Shown in pieces: positions 6,916 to 14,664 of a stretch of 32,248 bases of DNA. Both the position numbers and the translations under genes were made by a program. The stretch covers positions 1 to 32,248 of the forward strand of contig NZ_JABBPF010000010.1 of the NCBI RefSeq assembly GCF_012927415.1, read 5' to 3'. The notes beneath the pieces were generated by a model. The model worked only from the letters and a program-made list of their open reading frames with translations, made no database searches and was not told the DNA's origin. Source of the DNA: Polaromonas sp. Lineage in GTDB: Bacteria; Pseudomonadota; Gammaproteobacteria; Burkholderiales; Burkholderiaceae_C. Numbering within the stretch: position 1 is the first letter of the stretch; every line of letters starts with the position of its first letter.

Positions 6916-8673
6916 ATGAAACGCTATTTGTTCATATGGGCTTTACTGACGTCGCTCGTTTCGGCGGGTGGCTGCGCTTCAATTGGCGCCGAATCAGGCA
7001 ACAAGGTGCTGGCGCAAGTGGATGACGCTGCCACCGGTACCTTGCAAAACCGGCCAGCCATCGTCGAACTCAATGGCAAGCCGGCCATTCTTTATGCTGC
7101 CAAGGACGACCGCGTGGCCCTGCAGATTGGTGGGCAGCGACAACTGCTGGACGAAACCGCGCGCGTGCGTGGGGGCAATCATTTCCAGCTGCATCGCCAA
7201 GACCAGAATCTGCAGGCACTCTGGTGGTCCCACGATGATGGTAAAAACATTTATTTCACGTCGTCGGCCGACGAGGGCAAGAGTTTTAACGCGGTCAGCA
7301 TGGTCAACGACGAGCATGGCGTGCTTCCACCGTATTCCCTGACCCAGGGGCCGCAAGGCGTGGTGGGTGTCACCTACCAGGACGAGCGCGCAACCGGCTA
7401 CCAGGCCTATTTCAACCGCTCCACCGACAACGGCCGTTCCTGGGCGCGTCCCGACCAGCGGCTGGACACCCCGCCCAAGGGGCGGACCAGCGACGTGCAT
7501 GAGGCGCAAAGCGTGCAGTCGGGCACGGTCTGGGTCAGCGCCTGGACGGACAATACGCCAGGCACGGGCCAAGCCAGCTACCGCATTGTCAGCCGCCGCA
7601 GTGTGGACGAGGGCCAGAGCTGGAGCGCGCCAGAGGTGCTTTACAGCGCCGACCACCAGATATCGTCGCTGATGATTCGCGCCCAGAGCGGCAACATGGT
7701 CATCGCCGCCGATGAGCTGAACCGCGGCATCATTGCCCTGGGTTCGCAGGACGAGGGCCGCAGTTGGCGCAGCGCGGGCGTGTTGGCCGGCACCGAGGGT
7801 GCGAGCAACAGCGGTATCGACATGGCGGTGACTGGTGGCCGCGCGCACCTGGTCTGGATGCAGGACCGCAAGGACGAGAAAACCCGCATCATGCGCGCCA
7901 GCCTGGACGTCGCCCAGTCCAAGTGGCTGGGCGCGGTTCAAAGGCTGGATCTGAAGTCGCATGAGAACACGCGCTCCACGTCGCCAGTCATCCTGGCAAC
8001 GCCGCAGGGCTCGGTGCTGGCGAGCTGGGTCGACTTCCGCGACATTCGTCCCAACGTCTACCTGTCTTCATCGTCTGATCAGGGGCAGGCGTGGTCCGCA
8101 CCGCAAGCCCTGCTCAAGCCCGGCGAGGTGTCGGCGGGCTGGCCCCAGTTGCTGCCCTGGCGCGATCAGGTCGCCATCGGTTATGAGCTTTACCCGACTG
8201 ACCGTCCCGCAGACGGCAAGTTCGTCGTCAGGCTGCTGGAAGCCGCCGATAGCGCCAAGGGCCTGGCCGGTCTGCCCGCACCCTCGGCGCTCAGCGAGGC
8301 CGACCGCAAGGCGCGGCTGGAGCAACGGGTAAAAACGATGTGGGATCAGCGTGTGGCCGGCAATTATGAGCCCACCTACGACATGTTCGACTTCGCCTAC
8401 AAGGCCGCCACACCGAAGAAATATTATGTGGACAGCGTGGGCGTCATCAGCTATTTGTCTTATGCGGTAGGCGACATCGCCATCGCCGGCAACGAGGCGA
8501 GCGTGAAAATGAAGCTCAGGTACGAGGTCAAGCCGACGGTCCTGCCGTCAACGGGCAAAAAAATTACTCTTCCGGCTGCCGATGTTGAGTCTCCCCCTAC
8601 CTGGGTGTGGGTTGCGAATGACTGGTACATGGTGTACTCGCCTTCTTTTGAGCCGCCGCAGCTTAAATATTAA
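6916..8673 (+). CDS. Asp-box (BNR) repeat lipoprotein with C-terminal domain, copy 1
   Basis: A 585-aa predicted lipoprotein. The signal peptide ends in SAGGC with Cys at residue 20. Five Asp-box motifs of the S-x-D-x-G-x-(S/A)-(W/F) type occur near residues 117 (SADEGKSF), 169 (STDNGRSW), 229 (SVDEGQSW), 277 (SQDEGRSW) and 386 (SSDQGQAW). They mark a beta-propeller of the sialidase-like fold. I see no clear RIP motif or other catalytic set, so binding is as likely as hydrolysis. Residues from about 465 to the end form a separate domain (GNYEPTYDMFDFAYK, later WVWVANDWYMVYSPS) that resembles small NTF2-like domains; this is a tentative reading. It has its own terminator, so the gene is likely monocistronic. 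The sequence is closely similar to the next gene along its whole length. Confidence 0.8.
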   Translation: MKRYLFIWALLTSLVSAGGCASIGAESGNKVLAQVDDAATGTLQNRPAIVELNGKPAILYAAKDDRVALQIGGQRQLLDETARVRGGNHFQLHRQDQNLQALWWSHDDGKNIYFTSSADEGKSFNAVSMVNDEHGVLPPYSLTQGPQGVVGVTYQDERATGYQAYFNRSTDNGRSWARPDQRLDTPPKGRTSDVHEAQSVQSGTVWVSAWTDNTPGTGQASYRIVSRRSVDEGQSWSAPEVLYSADHQISSLMIRAQSGNMVIAADELNRGIIALGSQDEGRSWRSAGVLAGTEGASNSGIDMAVTGGRAHLVWMQDRKDEKTRIMRASLDVAQSKWLGAVQRLDLKSHENTRSTSPVILATPQGSVLASWVDFRDIRPNVYLSSSSDQGQAWSAPQALLKPGEVSAGWPQLLPWRDQVAIGYELYPTDRPADGKFVVRLLEAADSAKGLAGLPAPSALSEADRKARLEQRVKTMWDQRVAGNYEPTYDMFDFAYKAATPKKYYVDSVGVISYLSYAVGDIAIAGNEASVKMKLRYEVKPTVLPSTGKKITLPAADVESPPTWVWVANDWYMVYSPSFEPPQLKY

Positions 8674-8695
8674 GCGGGTGCTTGTTTGAGCGTTC

Positions 8696-8728
8696 AACCT
8701 CGTCCGTCACTGGGCGAGGTTTTTTTTC
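8696..8728 (+). terminator. Intrinsic terminator after Asp-box lipoprotein 1
   Basis: 10-bp stem (AACCTCGTCC at 8696-8705 with GGGCGAGGTT at 8712-8721, one G-T pair) followed by a long T-run. Confidence 0.88.
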
Positions 8729-8750
8729 GCGCGTGAACGGGCCAGCGATC

Positions 8751-8767
8751 AAGCCGGTTTCCGGCTT
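8751..8767. repeat. Small perfect hairpin
   Basis: AAGCCGG-TTT-CCGGCTT, 7-bp arms with a 3-base loop, in the gap between the two lipoprotein genes. It has no T-run, so it is not a terminator by itself. It may belong with the REP-like sequence just downstream. Confidence 0.5.
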
Positions 8768-8836
8768 CGAGGCCTGCGAACCGTCCGTCAACCTAAAGCC
8801 GTGGTCGTGATGGTCCGGGATCGATCAATCGCAGTA

Positions 8837-8866
8837 ATGGATGGCCACGCTGCGCTCGCAATGACC
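8837..8866 (-). repeat. REP-like dispersed repeat
   Basis: Read on the minus strand this is GGTCATTGCGAGCGCAGCG followed by TGGCCATCC. It closely resembles the GTCATTGCGAGCG-type intergenic repeat known from many bacterial genomes. Only one copy is seen in this window, so the assignment rests on the resemblance. Its left end (plus strand) overlaps the candidate -35 of the next gene. Confidence 0.5.
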
Positions 8867-8888
8867 GAACAGGGCGCGGTGCTAGACT
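8861..8888 (+). promoter_or_regulatory. Candidate promoter of Asp-box lipoprotein 2
   Basis: ATGACC (8861-8866), 16-base spacer, TAGACT (8883-8888) within TGCTAGACT. The -10 matches the candidate in front of copy 1 in sequence and in distance to the ATG. The -35 falls in the end of the REP-like repeat. Confidence 0.4.
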
Positions 8889-8922
8889 GCGCTGTGAACT
8901 CAAATCGAGGGAATTCAACGTC

Positions 8923-10677
8923 ATGAAACGCTTTTTGTTCATGCTGGCTTCACTGGCTTCACTGGCCTCGTTCAGCGGCTGTGCTTTGGTCGGCGCCGAT
9001 TCGGCCGGCAAGCTCTTGCTGCAGGTAGACGACATGTCTACCGGTGCGGCGCAAACCCGGCCTGCCATTGCCGAAGTCAATGGCCAGCCAGCTCTGCTTT
9101 TTGCCACCCAGGACAACCGGGTCGTCTTCCAGCTCGGCGACAAGCGCCAGCTGCTCGATGAAAGCGCCCCGGTGCGTGGCGGCAACCGCTTTCAGCTGCA
9201 GCCGCAGGAGCAGCAACTGCACGCCCTCTGGTGGTCGCACCAGGATGCGAAAAACCTCTATTTCACCTCATCGGCCGACGGCGGCAAGGGTTTTGCGCCG
9301 GTCAGTATCGTCAACGACAACCATGGCGTGCTTGCGCCCTTCAGTCTGCTGCGCGCGCCCGGCGGCGTGCTGGGCATGACTTACCAGGACGAGCGCCTGC
9401 CGCGCTACCAGGCATTTTTCAACCGCTCCACCGACTATGGCCGTAGCTGGGCCAGGCCTGATGTGCGGCTGGACCTTCCTGATGGTTCCCTTTCGACTAA
9501 TGTGCATGAACCGCAGAGTGTCGAGTCAGGCAATGCCTGGGTCACGGCCTGGGTCGATGCCGTGCGCGTGTCCGGCAAGCTCAGCTACCGCATCCTAAGC
9601 CGCCACAGCGAAGACTCCGGCCTTCGCTGGTCGCCGCAGGAGGTGCTTTTCACGTCAGACAAGCTGATTTCGTCGCTGATGGTGCGCGCGCAAGGCAACG
9701 ACATCGTCATCGCCGCCGATGAGCATGAGCGCGGCATCCTCGCCTTCGCGTCGAAAGACCAGGGCCGCAGCTGGCGCGGCACGGGCCTGCTGGCGGGCAC
9801 CGAGGGCATGAGCAACAGCGGCGCGCAACTGGCGCTGGCCGGTGAGCGTGCCCACCTGGTATGGATGCAGGAGCACGAAGGCACGAAAGCCAGGGTCATG
9901 CGGGCGAGCCTGAACATCGCCGATGCCCAGTGGCTGGGTGCAGCGCAGCGGCTGGACACCAAAGCGAACGACAACACGCGCTCCATGGTGCCGGTCATCA
10001 TGGCGGTGACTAAAGGCCCCTTGCTGGCTAGCTGGGTCGATTACCGCGACATTCGCGCCAATATTTACCTGTCGGCCTCGTTTGACCAGGGGCAGACGTG
10101 GTCCGCGCCGCAGCCACTGCTCAAGCCCGGCGAGGTGTCGGCAGGCTGGCCCAAGCTGGTCCCCTGGGGCAATCAAGCCGCCATTGGCTACGATGTCTAT
10201 CCGTCAGAGGACCTGCTCAAAGGCAAGTTTGTCTTAATACTGCTGCCGCTGGTTGAAGGTGCCAAAGCGCTGCCCGAGTTTGCCGCCCAGCCGATCGTCG
10301 ATGAGGCCGAGCGCAAGGCCAGACTGCTGCAACGGGTGAAAACGCTGTGGCAAAACCGCGTCGAGGGCAACTACGAACCGACCTACGACGTGTTCGATTT
10401 CGCCTACAAGGCCGCCACGCCGAAGAAGACTTATCTTGAAAGCGTCGGTGTCATTACCTACCAGTCGTTTTCGATTGATGACGTCGCCATCGCCGGCAAC
10501 GAGGCCAGCGTGAAAATGAAGATCAGGTACGAAGTCAAGACCACGCCGCTGGCCAGCGGCAAGTCGCTCACGCTGGTGCCGGCCGACGTCGAGGCCATCA
10601 ATACCTGGGTTTGGGTCGGCAAGGAGTGGTACTTGGTTTACAGCCCTTCTTTTGGTCAGCCCAACCTCAAATACTGA
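8923..10677 (+). CDS. Asp-box (BNR) repeat lipoprotein with C-terminal domain, copy 2
   Basis: A 584-aa predicted lipoprotein and tandem paralogue of the preceding gene, with Cys at residue 20 after FSG. Asp-box motifs are again present (SADGGKGF, STDYGRSW, SEDSGLRW, SKDQGRSW, SFDQGQTW), giving a sialidase-like propeller. Some are weaker than in copy 1. The C-terminal domain is the best conserved part of the pair (NYEPTYDVFDFAYKAATPKK, IAGNEASVKMKIRYEVK, WVWVGKEWYLVYSPSF), which suggests that it carries the shared job. No sialidase catalytic residues are obvious. It has its own promoter candidate and terminator, so the two copies can be expressed separately. Probably anchored to the outer membrane; the leaflet and ligand are unknown. 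Confidence 0.8.
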   Translation: MKRFLFMLASLASLASFSGCALVGADSAGKLLLQVDDMSTGAAQTRPAIAEVNGQPALLFATQDNRVVFQLGDKRQLLDESAPVRGGNRFQLQPQEQQLHALWWSHQDAKNLYFTSSADGGKGFAPVSIVNDNHGVLAPFSLLRAPGGVLGMTYQDERLPRYQAFFNRSTDYGRSWARPDVRLDLPDGSLSTNVHEPQSVESGNAWVTAWVDAVRVSGKLSYRILSRHSEDSGLRWSPQEVLFTSDKLISSLMVRAQGNDIVIAADEHERGILAFASKDQGRSWRGTGLLAGTEGMSNSGAQLALAGERAHLVWMQEHEGTKARVMRASLNIADAQWLGAAQRLDTKANDNTRSMVPVIMAVTKGPLLASWVDYRDIRANIYLSASFDQGQTWSAPQPLLKPGEVSAGWPKLVPWGNQAAIGYDVYPSEDLLKGKFVLILLPLVEGAKALPEFAAQPIVDEAERKARLLQRVKTLWQNRVEGNYEPTYDVFDFAYKAATPKKTYLESVGVITYQSFSIDDVAIAGNEASVKMKIRYEVKTTPLASGKSLTLVPADVEAINTWVWVGKEWYLVYSPSFGQPNLKY

Positions 10678-10701
10678 GCCGGTACAGCCCTGAGCCATCA
10701 G

Positions 10702-10729
10702 CCTCGCCCGAACCCGGGCGAGGTTTTCT
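10702..10729 (+). terminator. Intrinsic terminator after Asp-box lipoprotein 2
   Basis: Perfect 9-bp stem CCTCGCCCG/CGGGCGAGG (10702-10710 and 10715-10723), loop AACC, then TTTTCTT. Confidence 0.88.
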
Positions 10730-10741
10730 TACCCGTTTAAA

Positions 10742-10980
10742 TGCTATTATTTATATAGCAAACTATGACCGTATTCGTTGGACGTGAAGCCGATTTAATT
10801 GATTCATGCAATTATCAGGGTGTTGGCGGCCTCACGCGCCCCATGAAGAACCAGCGCAACCGGCTTTCCGTCTTTGCGAGAAGGACGGAAACCCCGGAGA
10901 GCCGGGCAGTTACAAATAAAGTATCCAACAAGCATCAGGTCCAATAAGTACGGTCATGGTTAGCTATTTATTTCGTAGCA
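10742..10980. mobile_element. MITE-like element with imperfect terminal inverted repeats
   Basis: The ends 10742-10773 and 10949-10980 are inverted repeats of 32 bp with about 25 matches. They are strictest at the inner ATGACCGTA/TACGGTCAT and the outer TGCTA/TAGCA. Similarity continues inward (TTGGAC near 10778, GTCCAA near 10939) to give arms of about 50 bp. The interior holds a strong nested hairpin: TTTCCGTC (10865-10872) pairs with GACGGAAA (10884-10891), and CCGGC (10860-10864) with GCCGG (10901-10905). No transposase or credible ORF is inside. The total length of 239 bp and these features suit a non-autonomous miniature element. No clear target duplication was seen. An alternative is a structured RNA gene. 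Confidence 0.5.
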
Positions 10981-10986
10981 ATTTTG

Positions 10987-11010
10987 GGCCTGCAGGCCTG
11001 CAGGCCTGCT
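10987..11010. repeat. 8-bp tandem repeat GGCCTGCA, three units
   Basis: Units at 10987-10994, 10995-11002 and 11003-11010 (the last ends in T). The repeat lies between the MITE-like element and the point where similarity to MazF begins, as if it marks a rearrangement or slippage site that removed the start of the toxin gene. Confidence 0.75.
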
Positions 11011-11296
11011 GCGTGCGACTTTGGTCCTCTGTCCCGCTGCCTGCAGCGCTGGGACGAGGCTCATGACCTGTTGCCCCGTAAGCCCCATAAGCCCCCTTAA
11101 GCCTTCTAAGTACCAAAATCAAGGGCTATCCGTTGAAGTGTTTGCGTCGGTCGATGGCGTGGACTGTGTCGTGCTTGCCGATCAAGTGAAGTCGCTTGAC
11201 TGGAAAGTTCGAGAGGCCAGAAAAAAGGCTGCCGGCAATACGGATGTGATGCTTTCTGTCCGTGCAAAGATCAAAAGCTTTCTCATGATTCATTGA
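11009..11296 (+). pseudogene. Decayed mazF (mRNA interferase toxin), N-terminus lost
   Basis: MazF/PemK toxins cut mRNA. From about 11009 the reading shows LVLCPAACSAG and LMTCCPVS, which align with the LVLSPAAYN and LMxCCPxT parts of MazF. The MazF motif KIKGYP follows in the +1 frame (11115-11132). Then the first frame resumes with VEVF, VVLADQVKSLDWK, and RAKIKSFL to TGA at 11294-11296; compare ADQVKSIAWRAR and IKAKI in E. coli MazF. About 31 bp built of TAAGCCCC-like units separate CCPVS from KIKGYP, and one T seems lost before GAAGTG. The two changes nearly cancel, so an open frame survives. The first 25-30 residues, including the start and the conserved GR-P loop, are gone, and no mazE antitoxin is present. 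It is surely non-functional as MazF. Confidence 0.7.
11079..11110. repeat. 9-10 bp degenerate tandem repeat inside the mazF remnant
   Basis: Units TAAGCCCCA, TAAGCCCCCT, TAAGCCTTC and a final TAAG. The tract falls where MazF proteins have no extra residues, so it looks like a slippage expansion that put the central motif out of frame. Confidence 0.6.
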
Positions 11297-11425
11297 AACA
11301 GACGCAGGGCATCGGCGCCGCAATTCTGAGCCGCGTGTTCGGGGCTCCTGCCGCATGGTTTCTGCGCCGGAAGGTCGGGTTTTACCCGGCATTAAAATAC
11401 AGGCTTTTTTGCAGGCAGGATGCTC

Positions 11426-12871
11426 ATGATCAACGGTGTGGCCACGGCTTCGGCCAGCGCACAGGCGGCGCTGACTGAAGTGTTGGAAAAGCAACTGCCT
11501 GCGGCGCCGCTGGAGCTGCTGTTGCTCGGTGAGTTTCCGGCCACGATGACAGCTGCACTGCAGGCGCGCGGCTATCGGCTGACGACCCTGCGCTGGCGCG
11601 ACCCGCAACATCTGGAGCAGCCCCCGGCAGGCGCCAGGGGCGAGCTGCTTCAGGTCAGGCTGAGTGGGCCAGCCACCGCGGGCCGCCATTTTGACGCCGT
11701 TCTGGCGCTGGATTTTGCCGCTGACATTCATCCACTGGCCTTGTTTGACGGGCTCAATGACTTGCTGACGCCGCAAGGGGTGGTGCTGCTGGCAGGCGAG
11801 CGCGCCGCCGGTTCCTGGATGGACTACTTGCAGGCGCTGGCGGCGCGTTGCGGGTTTGACATGGCCACGCCGTCTGCTGACACCGCAGGGCCGTTTTTTG
11901 TGCATGTCCTGCACCGGGCGGCGACCGCACCACGCTGGCGTGTGGGTCATGTCCTGCCGACGGATTTCGACGAACTGGCCGCGCTGTTCCAGGATGTGTT
12001 TGGTCATCCGCTGAGCTGGGCCCTGTGGGACTGGAAATACGGCGCCAGCCGGGGCAATGCGGTGCTGGTGCGCAGCGAGGGCAAAGTGGTGGCGCACTAC
12101 GGCGGCATTTACCGCGATATTTTGCGCTGCGGCAAACCAGACCGGGTGGCGCAGATCGGTGATGTGATGGTCCAGTCGCGGGAGCGGGGGGTGTTGACGC
12201 GCAATGGGCCGTTTTTCCTGATCGGCACCAGTTGGCCTGAAGTCTATGGCCCGCGGGGTTTTGGGTTCCCGAATGCGCGGGCCATGCGCGTGGCGGAAAA
12301 AATGGGGCTGTACACCAAGGCGGGTCAAATGGCGCAGCTGCGCTGGCTGCCGTCCTCGCCGCGCTGGCGCCTGCAAACCCGGGTGCGAAACCTGGCCCGG
12401 GGCAATGCCGCCGATGGCGCGCTGGTGGCGCCACTGTGGGCGGCGATGGCGCACGATTTGCGCGAGAGCGTCGTGGGCGTCAGGGACTGGGCCTATCTGG
12501 AACGGCGTTATTTCAGCCACCCGCATAACCACTACGAGTTGCTGCTGGTCACTGCGCGTTTGACCGGCAAGCCGCTGGGCGTGGCGGTGCTGCAGCGGCT
12601 GGAAGACGCTTGCGAGCTGATGGACGTGATTGCACCGCTGGCCCATTTCGCGCTGGTGATCGACCAGGCGCGCCGCCTGACCGGACGCTGGGGCTTGCCG
12701 TCTCTGTATGCCTGGACGACGACCAACCATTTACCGCTGTTCGTGGCCTGCGAGGGCACGGAGGAGCCATTGAATGTGCTGATTCCAGCCAGCAGCTGGA
12801 CGGCCGATCCGCAGTCTGAACTGTTTGTGGGCAAGTGGTGGCTGACGTCGGGCGACACGGATTTTCGGTAA
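11426..12871 (+). CDS. Methyltransferase-like/GNAT two-domain protein of the polysaccharide locus
   Basis: About 481 aa. Residues up to about 165 resemble a class I methyltransferase fold without a good SAM-binding GxGxG motif: LELLLLGEF as the first strand, FDAVLALDF and LLTPQGVVLLAGE as the later strands. This part may be degenerate or structural. The remainder, from about residue 172 (WRVGHVLPTDFDELAALF), reads as a GNAT-type acyltransferase of the kind seen in polysaccharide loci, with the typical WDWKYG, VLVRSEGKVVAHYGG and IGDVMV segments. It could acetylate a sugar or amino sugar. ATG 11426 is preferred to ATG 11420 because AGGA (11417-11420) is correctly spaced for it. It stands at the start of the locus with its own short upstream region. 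The enzyme family of the second half is fairly sure, the substrate unknown. Confidence 0.7.
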   Translation: MINGVATASASAQAALTEVLEKQLPAAPLELLLLGEFPATMTAALQARGYRLTTLRWRDPQHLEQPPAGARGELLQVRLSGPATAGRHFDAVLALDFAADIHPLALFDGLNDLLTPQGVVLLAGERAAGSWMDYLQALAARCGFDMATPSADTAGPFFVHVLHRAATAPRWRVGHVLPTDFDELAALFQDVFGHPLSWALWDWKYGASRGNAVLVRSEGKVVAHYGGIYRDILRCGKPDRVAQIGDVMVQSRERGVLTRNGPFFLIGTSWPEVYGPRGFGFPNARAMRVAEKMGLYTKAGQMAQLRWLPSSPRWRLQTRVRNLARGNAADGALVAPLWAAMAHDLRESVVGVRDWAYLERRYFSHPHNHYELLLVTARLTGKPLGVAVLQRLEDACELMDVIAPLAHFALVIDQARRLTGRWGLPSLYAWTTTNHLPLFVACEGTEEPLNVLIPASSWTADPQSELFVGKWWLTSGDTDFR

Positions 12872-12890
12872 GCCGTGTTAAAAAGCGGGC

Positions 12891-13370
12891 GTGTCCAGAT
12901 CGCGGTCCACTTCCCACCGTTGCGCCCCAGGCGCGACAACACCGTTGCCGCGCTGGCGCTGGCTGGTTTACCTTGCCCTTGGCCTGATCGTGTTTTTTCT
13001 GGTGTTTGTCGGGGTGGGCGGTCGTTTGCCGCATGAGGTTTTTAGTCGGAATGCATGGTTCGCCTCGACGCGAGGCGGTGAGCTCCTCCTGATCACCGGG
13101 GTATTTGGCGGCCTGATCATGGCCCTGCTGAAGCTTTTTCTTGATCCGGTCTTTTTGGGTATTGCCCAACATCGCTCATCGCTGGAACTTGGCGTTGATC
13201 TTGCAGTGACGGTTGCGGCGACCGCAGCCGGCGTGGCAGCCGATGGTCTGCTCAATGCGGCCGCTTCGGCAACGGCTTCTGGTGGCGATTCGGGCAGCCA
13301 GCCTGGCGCTGCTGAAAGTTCAGGTGGTGGTGGAAACTTTGGCGGTGGTGGCGCTTCGGGCAGGTATTGA
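12891..13370 (+). CDS. Small membrane protein with a Gly-rich TPM-like tail
   Basis: 159 aa starting at GTG 12891, 19 bp after the GNAT gene; a TAA lies in frame just upstream, so no earlier start is possible. Two likely membrane segments: WLVYLALGLIVFFLVFVGVG (about 24-43) and LLLITGVFGGLIMALLKLFL (about 64-84). An Ala-rich part follows, then a tail GGGGNFGGGGASGRY. That tail closely resembles the end of YgcG/TPM-domain membrane proteins, but there is no TPM domain here. The reverse strand is also open, but the membrane segments and tail make this strand more credible. The lack of a strong ribosome binding site lowers confidence. Function unknown. Confidence 0.5.
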   Translation: MSRSRSTSHRCAPGATTPLPRWRWLVYLALGLIVFFLVFVGVGGRLPHEVFSRNAWFASTRGGELLLITGVFGGLIMALLKLFLDPVFLGIAQHRSSLELGVDLAVTVAATAAGVAADGLLNAAASATASGGDSGSQPGAAESSGGGGNFGGGGASGRY

Positions 13371-13470
13371 CTTGCCGTATCGCCTGAGGCGCAAGGTCGG
13401 CAAGCGTTGCTGCAATGGCGATTCGCAGTTTTTCCTTGATTCAAGCCTGGCAAGAGGCGGCAACTCCTCA

Positions 13471-13479
13471 TGGGATAAT
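13471..13479 (+). promoter_or_regulatory. Candidate extended -10 promoter for the rfb genes
   Basis: TGGGATAAT (13471-13479) is an extended -10 of the TGn-GATAAT type, 71 bp before the rfbB ATG. No good -35 box is present, which extended -10 promoters can tolerate. The rest of 13371-13549 shows nothing else. Confidence 0.4.
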
Positions 13480-13549
13480 TTACAACGCATCATTTTCGTG
13501 TGGTTCGGAGGGTCCGGCCTTCCGCAGCGCGCGCAACCCAAGGAGTTTC

Positions 13550-14620
13550 ATGATTCTGGTGACTGGCGGGGCCGGCTTTATCGGTGCCAATTTTGTTCTG
13601 GACTGGCTGGCAAGCGGGGAGGAGCCGGTGCTCACGCTGGACAAGCTGACCTATGCGGGGAATCTTGAAAACCTGGCGTCTTTGCAAGGCGATAGCCGCC
13701 ACACCTTTGAGCAGGGTGATATCGGCGATGCGGAACTGCTGACGCGCCTGCTTGCGCAGCACCAGCCGCGCGCGGTCGTCAACTTCGCAGCCGAGTCGCA
13801 TGTGGACCGTTCGATTCTTGGCCCGGACGACTTTATCCAGACGAACATTGTCGGAACGTTTCAGCTGCTTGAGGCGGTGCGCAAGCACTGGGGTGGGCTT
13901 TCGGGTCAGGCGCAGGCGGAGTTTCGTTTTCTGCATGTGTCCACCGATGAGGTCTATGGTTCGCTTTGCGCCACCGAACCGGCGTTTACCGAGACGCATC
14001 GCTACGAGCCGAACAGCCCTTACTCGGCCAGCAAGGCCGCCAGCGACCACCTGGTGCGCGCTTACCACCACACCTATGGCCTGCCGGTGCTGACCACCAA
14101 TTGCTCCAACAACTACGGGCCTTACCATTTCCCTGAAAAACTCATCCCGCTGCTGATCGTCAACGCGCTTGCAGGCAAGGACTTGCCGGTGTACGGCGAC
14201 GGCATGCAGGTGCGCGACTGGCTGTACGTGAAGGACCATTGCAGCGCCATTCGCCGCGTGCTTGAGGCCGGCCGCCTGGGCGAGGTCTACAACGTCGGGG
14301 GCTGGAACGAAAAGCCCAATATCGAGATCGTGCACACCGTGTGCGCCCTGCTTGACGAGCTGCGTCCGCGAACGGATGGTGTCGGCTACCAGTCGCAAAT
14401 CACCTTTGTCAAAGACCGGCCCGGCCATGACCGGCGTTATGCCATCGATGCGCGCAAGCTTGAAAAAGAACTCGGTTGGAAGCCAGCCGAAACCTTTGAC
14501 TCGGGCATCCGCAAGACGGTGCAGTGGTATCTGGACCACCCCGAATGGGTCGCCCATGTGCAGAGCGGCGCTTATCGGGACTGGGTGCAGACGCAGTATG
14601 AGGCTTCGCCCATTGTTTGA
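13550..14620 (+). CDS. rfbB: dTDP-glucose 4,6-dehydratase (RfbB/RmlB)
   Basis: Second enzyme of dTDP-L-rhamnose synthesis: converts dTDP-glucose to dTDP-4-keto-6-deoxyglucose using bound NAD. It is a short-chain dehydrogenase-type protein with the NAD loop GGAGFIG near the start, [15 protein letters not shown] (Thr and acidic residue of the active site) and catalytic [10 protein letters not shown] (Y-x3-K). Further RmlB marks are [18 protein letters not shown] and [10 protein letters not shown]. Length 356 aa, normal. The start at 13550 follows AAGGAG (13540-13545) and gives the standard [12 protein letters not shown] beginning; the frame is open 135 bp further upstream but has no support there. 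Cytoplasmic. The other three pathway genes follow, but two broken toxin-antitoxin loci interrupt them. Confidence 0.96.
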   Translation: MILVTGGAGFIGANFVLDWLASGEEPVLTLDKLTYAGNLENLASLQGDSRHTFEQGDIGDAELLTRLLAQHQPRAVVNFAAESHVDRSILGPDDFIQTNIVGTFQLLEAVRKHWGGLSGQAQAEFRFLHVSTDEVYGSLCATEPAFTETHRYEPNSPYSASKAASDHLVRAYHHTYGLPVLTTNCSNNYGPYHFPEKLIPLLIVNALAGKDLPVYGDGMQVRDWLYVKDHCSAIRRVLEAGRLGEVYNVGGWNEKPNIEIVHTVCALLDELRPRTDGVGYQSQITFVKDRPGHDRRYAIDARKLEKELGWKPAETFDSGIRKTVQWYLDHPEWVAHVQSGAYRDWVQTQYEASPIV

Positions 14621-14664
14621 ATTGAGTGTGATGTGCCAAAGTGTTATCACGTCAATGGATTTGT

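Noticed and set aside
6916-10677. Annotation of the Asp-box proteins as sialidases
   Set aside because: Asp-boxes show only the fold; no RIP motif or catalytic Arg/Tyr/Glu set could be identified.
10765-10947. 60-codon plus-strand frame inside the MITE-like element
   Set aside because: Starts in the terminal repeat, covers the hairpin, lacks a ribosome binding site and has no recognisable domain.
11021-11296. Intact 91-aa protein at the mazF remnant
   Set aside because: The frame starts at TTG within a MazF strand, lacks the first third of the fold, and its middle part is out of frame with the family.
11126-12730. Long minus-strand open frame of 534 codons
   Set aside because: It is the antisense of the GNAT fusion gene; its product is rich in Arg, Gln, His and Pro without domains, typical of a GC-rich shadow frame.
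13490-14650. Long minus-strand open frame of 386 codons
   Set aside because: Antisense to rfbB, whose assignment is certain.
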